Assembly: GCF_001540865.1 (NCBI RefSeq)
Contig: NC_033636.1
Coordinates: forward strand, 4,360,784-4,424,783
DNA: 64,000 nt
DNA from: Ananas comosus
Lineage: Eukaryota; Streptophyta; Magnoliopsida; Poales; Bromeliaceae
Reading direction: 5' to 3'
In this document: one piece after another, positions 57,023 to 64,000 of the stretch
Layout: the number at the start of each line of letters is the position of its first letter
Numbering within the stretch: position 1 is the first letter of the stretch
Translations under genes and position numbers: made by a program
The notes under the pieces: generated by a model
The model's database searches: none
What the model saw: the letters and a program-made list of their open reading frames with translations, nothing else
What the model was told of the DNA's origin: nothing

Positions 57023-59446
57023 CCACCTTGGTCTGCGGATCCCAACTTCCACTCCACCCCCATGATCGCCCCCCTTTGTCCAGAGAGAAAATAGGGGTAA
57101 GCTGGCTTTCGAACTGGAGCAGAGGTAGAGACTTGTTGGCTTTGGTTCTCGTGACGTCCACAATGACATTGTCAGTTAGGCTAGCTGCATGCAAACTCTT
57201 CATCCGCCCCATCCCCTCTATAGACCAGAGAAAGGCTCTTAACCCGAAGGAGGTCAAGTGAAACTTCGGCCCGCAGCCCCTCGTGTGAATCAGGACCCGT
57301 TATGGCATGGGCTTAGAGGTGGTGACTAGTTCCAGGCCCAATCCTCAACGAAGTACTCAACCCCATTCACAGTGAGCTATCCCCTTCCGCACCCACCACT
57401 AGCTACCTGGCCCAATAAGATTTTCACCTGGCCCGATAAGATCTTCAGGGGTGTCCATGCATGCTTGACAGCCAACTTGGGTTTGGGTCCAAAGGTTTGA
57501 CCCAGATCATCTATGGCCTCGGGCCCCACAACAACCATAGTAGTGTTTTCCTCCTCCCAAGGCATTCTCCATGATAGTGAAGAAAGATGGTGTCTTTCTG
57601 AACTCACCCAGACCTCTCTCGTGTAAGTTTCCATTATCGTGAAAGTCGCGACCATCTCCCTCCGCTCTACCTCCTTGGTTCCTGAGCTCCCTTGATCTCG
57701 ATCTTCACGCCGTCGCTATTATTCATTGCGACGAGTGGCTGTCCACCATGCGCCACACCGTCTCTTGCCGCCGACGTAGATCGCTAGGCCACCGCGGGTA
57801 CGCGCTGGGACACCATGTGTAACACACTGGACCTTTGCAAATTGCGAGGTTCAAGTATTTGATCAGTGTTATGAATTTTTTCAGATTTTCTGGTGGGTCG
57901 TTAACAGTGTTCCGACCTATCGCTCGTATCCCGAGAACTGAGTTGTCTTACTTCTACTTGCTTTCATATCTCTTTTGTTGTAGACACTTTATATGTGCAG
58001 GCATATGGCGGGTCTGGGCACGCACCGGGCGGGCCTATGCCGGGTCCCGGGGCGTGACACCATGGCTCCCGGAACCATGTAAATCGATTGCGCTTACCCG
58101 ACCTCCTCTAGCTCCCCGTCGTCGTCACCCATCACGTCATCGGCGGTTACCTGACTACCGTTAGCTTGGTGTCTACAATCTCTACCATCCACTTGCATCA
58201 CGTCGTCGTCGGGCCCATTCTGTGGCGGTGTGGGGGGTTCGTCACCCCTTGGCCCCTCAGCACTCTCCCAGCTCTCCAGGTGGACCATGACTGAGAAGAT
58301 CTCCTCGCCAAGCACTACGAACAAGTTTTGTGGAATGTCGCTTGCCAACTCGAGAGTGATTTGGCACCGGAAAGCTCTGAGGTCTGTCATCGCCTTCGTC
58401 ATGTCGTCTACCTTGACAAACCGCCCAAACTAGCTAACCATCGCCGCCACTCGTGCCACAGTCCAACACTCAAACGGTAGGTTGATCAAGCGAACCCACG
58501 CTCTAAACTGTACCCGATAAGGACGAGCATTTCTGTAAAGGCCCCATAGGTAACACCTGATCCAGAATCCGTCGAGAGTAAGGACTTCTCTTCTAGTTAG
58601 AATCTCTGCCGAGACCGAATCTAGCAGAAAAATTGCAAAGTCCCTGTCCCTATACCGTGCGACCGTAAAATCTTGTGTATACCCCCCAAAACGTCTGGCC
58701 ATTGCACGTACGATGGAGTGGATAGGGTCAAGTCCCAGGTTCGCAGGCCAGATTACGTCCGCGAGGACAGCATTGCGATGCCATTCCCTTTTTCACAATT
58801 ACTCCTCCGTGTAAGGTACGTAGACCTTAGAGTGCGGCATGCGGCCTCGTTGACAGTAAACTCTATTCATTTCGACGTTGATCCTATCAACTTTTTCCTT
58901 ACAGCTGAGTGCTCGGTGCCCGATTTTTAGACACCTGAACCACTTTACAGGGTCGCGACACACTGCGACTCTATGGTCGCTAGCTATACACCAGCACCTC
59001 TTGACTTTGCTGTGGGATGAAGGATCCTTGGATCTCAGGGAGTAGGGTTTCAGGTTGTGTTGATGAGTGGAAGCAGGAGGTTGTAAGCGCGGCTTCCTCA
59101 GCCACACCTCCTTATAAGACCCACTGGCAAGGAAGCAGGAGTTAATGTCGCCACCTTCCGCTCTGTACCGCCCTCCCCTCTTAGCATCTCTGGGCAATAT
59201 CCGAAGCTTTCCACTTTGTTGTCCTTCATTTACACCATCCTTATGATCTCGATCGAAGCCCTTACTGGAAGCGGCTAGAGTCACCTCCTCTTCATTATGA
59301 TACCTATTGACCTCTATCAAATTTCTACCAACCTCATCCGCCCAGGCCAACCGCTTCAAAGGCTTCTTCCCTGCCCAGGCTAGTTGCGTCGAAGGCTTCT
59401 TCCCCTCCTTCTCACTCTCTCTTCTCTCTCTCTCTACTTCTCTCAA
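57023..59446 (-). pseudogene. LINE ORF1-like / DUF4283 zinc-knuckle protein remnant
   Basis: Minus-strand segments include 58430-58702 with the DUF4283-type core (RYRDRDFAIFLLDSVSAEIL, FWIRCYLWGLYRNARPYRVQ) and the continuation ITLELASDIPQNLFVVLGEE (58094-58402). A separate upstream segment (58799-59446) carries two zinc-knuckle-like motifs (ASDHRVAVC; WFRCLKIGHRALSC). Knuckle 2 has Trp for its first Cys and knuckle 1 has abnormal spacing. The 57377-57655 segment looks like the protein's tail. Frame breaks and the 242-bp LTR disrupt it. Such proteins are encoded by plant L1-type LINEs or by host relatives. No reverse transcriptase is seen. Note that the knuckles lie 5' of the core, unlike the usual order. 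Confidence 0.6.
57818..58059 (+). mobile_element. Short solo LTR (242 bp)
   Basis: It runs from TGTAACACACTGGACC to CCCGGGGCGTGACA, flanked by exact CCATG (57813-57817, 58060-58064) inside the LINE-like pseudogene. Its last 80 or so bases match the U5 end of the 2.1-kb LTR at 34495, reading 'atatggcgggtctgggcacg'. It is either a naturally short LTR or an internally deleted one. Confidence 0.85.
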
Positions 59447-59522
59447 TCCTTTTGTGACATATATAAATTTTAACTAACAAAAAGTGCTGTTTGTATCCAA
59501 TAATTTTCAGGTATCATCGGAT
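59447..59522. other. Junction between LINE-like remnant and LTR
   Basis: A short AT-rich stretch after a ct-rich tract (59420-59450). No feature is recognised. Confidence 0.4.
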
Positions 59523-62415
59523 TGGTCACGCCCGACGCGGGTTACCAGCGGAGTAGGACGGCATACCAGAACACGTCAACTCGTCAGGTGGGCTACAGAG
59601 GCCCGTACCGCTGCCAAGTATATAAGGGGAGTATCAAGAGAAGCACACAGCATTAGGAAGTATAACAAAGGAGTCAGTCTATTCCCTGATATCATAGAGC
59701 AATGTTACTAGTCGATTATCTATCGAGTAAAAGAACAAAAGAGTGTACAATCCAAAATCTCGACTAAGAAGAATAAAGTATCAACAACTTAAGTTTCGGT
59801 CAAAGGTAAATTTATAACATCACGGACAGTACAACAAAAAAACTAGGTCCAATGTTGTATCTTATACAAGGCGGCATCACCATCGGTCGTACGCTAGCCA
59901 CGAGTAGTCAAGGTGACTGATAGCACGGTCTGGCACACGACTAGCTAGAGACGGACTCCTGTTGTTGACCCAGTATCCCCTAGCCTCTCGCTATGCGGAT
60001 TGGCTCTAAGTAAAAACAACCACCAACGAACGCGGTGCTTTCCACCTCTGAGAACTAACTATCAAACATAGCCTCCCACCAGCTGGGTACGCGCCCGCGC
60101 CTCGGCGAATTGTACACCACCTACGGCTATGATGTTGACTAATTGCATAAACCAAAAACGATAAAGTGCATGAAATTATAAGCTGATGCTAACATAGTAA
60201 TAGAGGAGATGTAATCAACAGGGTTAACTAGCATTTACATCAGTCAACTTGAATCATTTCCCTCTGCTCATTCATAGGGATTTATGCAATTTCTGGTAAT
60301 CATTAAACATAGGACTATGAGATAAGCACGAACATGAAGATGATTACTGTAACATTTAATTAATAAAATGCATTCATTACTGTCCTTTTCATTGGAGTTA
60401 TTCCTTTCATTCACAGGGACCTCCCCCCCCGCTCTCCAGCATACCAGGCTAGTCCAGCTTGCCGCCGGCGCTATGGGCGATGGTAGTTATCACATCCCCA
60501 TCCGGCAATCATTCGGTCCACCAATCCGCATCATCCAACGGGCGAGAACTGTCGGCTAGATGACAACTCCGGAGTGCCGGCTTGTAGGGATGCGACCCTC
60601 ACCAAGCGGTCGTGCGAATGAGCACGATGGCAAGCAAGCATATTCACTGTCCAATTGTTTTCCTCCATTATTATGTTTTATTGTGCAAATTGTTTCTTAC
60701 ATCGATCCTCCCGATCGGTAATATCACATGGCATCTAAGGGAATAACCAAGATACTAGTAATCCATAGTATTGGTAAACATGTAAGAGTATATGTAAATA
60801 CCATGTAATTATAATCTTTCCGTCAATGCATGTCAATGCTATAATCAATAAAGTCACGAGAATATCATTGCTTCTCTACTTTTACAAAGTAATGATCATT
60901 GTCCATAGTTTTAACTTTAAACCTAACTTAAACGTAAATATGAGCATATATAATTATGGCATAAGTGTCTCTATATTCATAGAGGATGCTATTTCAATAT
61001 TATCAACGGATAATGGCAAAGAGTATCAAATCATTTTCACAAAGTGAACAAAGAACACTACGTTATATCAATTCATATAGTACATATAGAACTTTAGGGG
61101 AGCTTCACTTGCGTCTGGTTTAGTCAAAACCCACTAGTATAGGCATCAAATAGTCCAAAAGGAGTCCCAGAGAGATAAGCTCAACTACAAGGTCTCATCC
61201 TGGACTGAACCGAAGCACATAAGATCGTAATCAAATCACGAGTTGAAATGTCCAATTCGGGCTAATTGCCACTTAATACTAGGAATAGACTTTAAATCCA
61301 TGTTTTGGCCTTAGTCAATACCTCCGTTAAGCCTTACAGAAGGCCCTCAAAGGCCAAACGAAGGCGGTCAAGGTACAAATACCTCTCGCTGCGAAACAAT
61401 TCCGAACGACATCAATATAGTCGCATTTATAAGCTATCATGCTCGAACTTCTTGCAATTTCGGCTTCTTAACTGAGAATTTTTGTCTTACCTCAGGTTTA
61501 GAACACCTTTCATGAAACCTGCTTCCACAAGTCATCAAATAAGGCTCAAGTGGTTCTGAGAACCTGTTGCGAAAGGACAAGTTGCACACTGCTTACAATT
61601 CCAGGATGCTAACCCGCGTTCTGTAAAACGTCGAAATCCGTCCATAAGATGCGCTCTAATTATATATTTACCTTCTTCAAAAAGATTATCCCTACCAGTC
61701 CTTATAAGGAGCTCAATTCACAAGCTTAATTGATCCAACTTATAATTGCTGAAAATTCTCAGACTTAAAATGCACACTTAGAGCCAATATATACAAGGCA
61801 ACACAAAAAACGATAACTAGAACATTGTATAATGGAGAAAATCGATGTTTATTTCCTTCTCGAGCTTCCCAACAGCTACATTCACTTGGGTCGAGTTGCA
61901 AAGAACCTGTTCCTCGCGACCACCACAAATAGCGATACTTCTGCATGCGTCCAGAAGTCTGCGACGTCGCACTAACAGCGCCAAATGACCAACGGCCATC
62001 TCCGGCGACGAAAAAGCAAAACGACGAATTCGATAGTAGAGTAAGAGAGGAGAAAAACCTAGAGAGAGAGGGGAAGAGTGGAGGAAGCTCCTCAGCACTC
62101 GTAGCAAATTCCACTAAAGTCCAGAGGTCGTGCTGGGATCAAATACGGTAGTATCAAATGTTGAAATTATGAAAACTAACCTGTGCTGCACTGAATTGAC
62201 AGTTGTACGTTACAAGGTGATGGCATTCGGCGACGGTACAACAGCAGAAAATTGCTGATTTCTGCCGAATCAATGCAATTTCTTATTTTAGCATTCCACA
62301 TCATCTCTATAATTATCCAAAAACTTGTTTAATCTTTAGAACATGTAGTGTTGTCCACACACCATCCACATATAACTCGAAACTCCGCAATTTTGCAAAA
62401 GGTTCAGTATTTACA
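59523..62415 (-). mobile_element. G4 gypsy 3' LTR, old
   Basis: The right edge TGTAAATACTGAACC (minus, 62415) follows a polypurine tract (about 62416-62432). The left edge is the degraded TGGTCACGCCCGA at 59523. A TATA-like region (about 61788-61800) and a ct-rich leader around 62040-62080 are visible on the minus strand. The segment 60540-60640 matches 35470-35540 of LTR G3. The terminal motifs are mutated, so this LTR is older than the others. Confidence 0.65.
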
Positions 62416-64000
62416 TTCACCCCTCCCTAAAAGAAGTTTCGGTTCGCGAACTTGTAATCATTACTTCAAGATTTTAACGTCGAAGAATAGATAGGTGATA
62501 AATGGCTCTGCATTGCATCTCCAGTTCCGAAGTGTGTTCTCGTTTCTTCGTGATTACTTCCAACAGGATCTTCACGTAGAGGTATCTCGCGATTCGAAGC
62601 CGTTCTTTAGTTGCCCGAGCTAGGATTCTCACTGGATGCTCCTAAATTCAAATCTCTCCGTAAATCTACTGGTAGTACTGTCAATTATTGTCTGCGTCAG
62701 ATCAAAGAATATTACCGGTCGCAGTGTAGATACATGGGAAATACTTATGACTCTGCTGGAGACTCGGCGTTAAAGCAAGACGATAAGCTACGGGGCCTAT
62801 CCGCTCCAACACCGTTAGGGTCAATGATTCAGGACTCAACTTTGCATCGAATGCAAATCTTTTAACTCTTTGTCGCGGGAAACTTTAGGATGACATGATC
62901 GCGACTGAAAATTCAGTTTTCGGCGCGGTTTGTCCGATTAACGTCTTTTTGTCGCCCCACTTTATGTGCTGTCATGTTAGAGTTTGTGCAGTCGACTTTA
63001 GCTTCAGTGTCTTGTAATTACGTCTGGACCAAAAAACACAATCGTTTCTCCATTCGCATCCAATGAAGTGGGTGATTGCAACTTTCTCATAGGGCTCAAA
63101 AGTTGCATCTGAATGCTTCTGATAACTATTGTTTATAGAGAAATTAAGCGATCGGGTAGAAGACTTGTGGACAATGCCTGGTAGTAAATCCACAGTTGCC
63201 GCAATATACTATATCAAGGGTTGAGATGGTACGCTTCGGACTGCCCATCAACTCTGGGGATGGAAAGCTTGTGGAGTACTAAAATCCAAATCGCAGTACC
63301 TGGCCTTCCTGTAAACTCTTCCAGAAATGTGAAACAATCGTGTTTCGATCTTGACAACAGCGATAGAAGTACTGCGTGGTAATCGGCACAATTTCATAAG
63401 ATTACATGTGGAGTCTTTCCCCGATCCCACTGTATGAATTTGGTAATAAGTGGGCAATTTGAGTCAATCTATCACAATTTACCCAAATCATCGTGACCTG
63501 ATTGTGAGCGAGGTACTCAACGATGGAAATCATAGTGATCTTCTCCCATTCCACTGGTCATGGTGTAAGCTCTGAAGTTTTCTCGCAGGAAGTCGATGTA
63601 GCTTTAACCTGTGACACGTTAGCATTTAGCACGAATCGCAAATTCCTTTTCATTCTAGGCCACGTAAGTTACTTCAAATCCTTATACATTTTCGTACTCC
63701 CGGGTAATACAGATGTACGGAGGCCGAGGTGTTCTGCAGAATCTCTTCTTTATACCAGAAGTGCGGTTATACAAAGCATATCACAATTTAATACAATCTT
63801 GATCATCTATTCGAAAATCTACTATCATGAATCAACAGTGATTTATCTCCACTTCCTTGCCAGGGAATTCATTCTTGAGTGTTGCCTTTTCCTTAATTCG
63901 ATCATCAGTGTAGATTTGCACCACTAATGACATAAGTCTCCATGGCGTATCAGGAGCTACAATCCTCCAAATTCAATTTGGTCCATTTCCTTACTAACAG
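62416..64000 (-). pseudogene. G4 integrase and C-terminal region, decayed
   Basis: Minus-strand translation in changing frames shows the integrase series known from G1 and G2: an integrase zinc-domain echo (YPGVRKMYKDLK, WPRMKRNL) at about 63640-63720, VNCDRLTQIAHLLP at about 63445-63490, [14 protein letters not shown] words near 63310-63340 and NNSYQKHSDATFEPYEK at about 63090-63140. The order agrees with a minus-strand Tekay pol reading into the 3' LTR at 62415. Many stops are present; it is inactive. The element continues beyond the window. Confidence 0.7.

Noticed and set aside
61740..62114. 124-residue minus-strand frame with hydrophobic stretches
   Set aside because: It lies in the leader region of the G4 LTR, has no family similarity that I can see, and overlaps a ct-rich tract.

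Overview
The window is plant nuclear DNA made almost entirely of transposable elements. I found no intact host gene, tRNA or rRNA. Plant origin follows from Ty3/gypsy elements of the Tekay/Del chromovirus type (2.3-3.6 kb LTRs, gag-pol ending in a chromodomain-like tail), a Sirevirus-like Copia element with an initiator-Met tRNA primer site and multiplied polypurine tracts, and MITEs in TA microsatellites. A monocot such as pineapple (Ananas, source of the del-like element dea1) is a weak guess, not shown by the sequence.

Layout, left to right. 1-3430: a Copia LTR inside a gypsy LTR. 3431-5708: a 166-bp tandem repeat that starts exactly at that LTR's end. 5709-9300: AT-rich DNA with one long-TIR MITE, a tandem cluster of a second MITE and an inverted pair of GC-rich elements. 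9300-12560: low-copy-looking DNA with a GC-rich coding-like stretch and a probable SINE. 12560-21165: gypsy element G1 (minus; 3' LTR truncated, gag-pol nearly complete but with stops). 21166-33984: gypsy element G2 (minus, more decayed), split in its gag by D (25822-30841, plus), a young non-autonomous LTR element with target duplication GCCTT. 33985-34468: a deletion remnant G5 (plus). 34495-36629: a truncated LTR G3. 36630-57022: Copia element I (minus), carrying gag and an unrelated 'plant transposon protein' ORF but no pol. 57023-59446: LINE ORF1-like pseudogene holding a 242-bp solo LTR. 59523-64000: decayed gypsy G4 (3' LTR plus integrase).

The best-resolved structure is a four-level nest inside Copia I. 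Its gag is split by A (41185-54528, plus), a 13.3-kb locus with 3.3-kb LTRs, primer site and polypurine tract but no coding capacity (a LARD). A's left LTR is split by solo gypsy LTR B (43197-46895, minus), which is split by solo Copia LTR C (45073-46286, plus). A, B and C are each flanked by an exact 5-bp duplication: GCACT, TAGGT and CCAAA.

The most unusual signal is a recurring cluster of ACCGGT-centred palindromes (TGTACCGGTACA or GACCGGTC types). It lies about 60-350 bp upstream of a TATA-like box in LTRs of both Copia and gypsy families. In several sites both arms change together so that dyad symmetry is kept. The same motif lies upstream of the second ORF of Copia I and in the internal domain of A.
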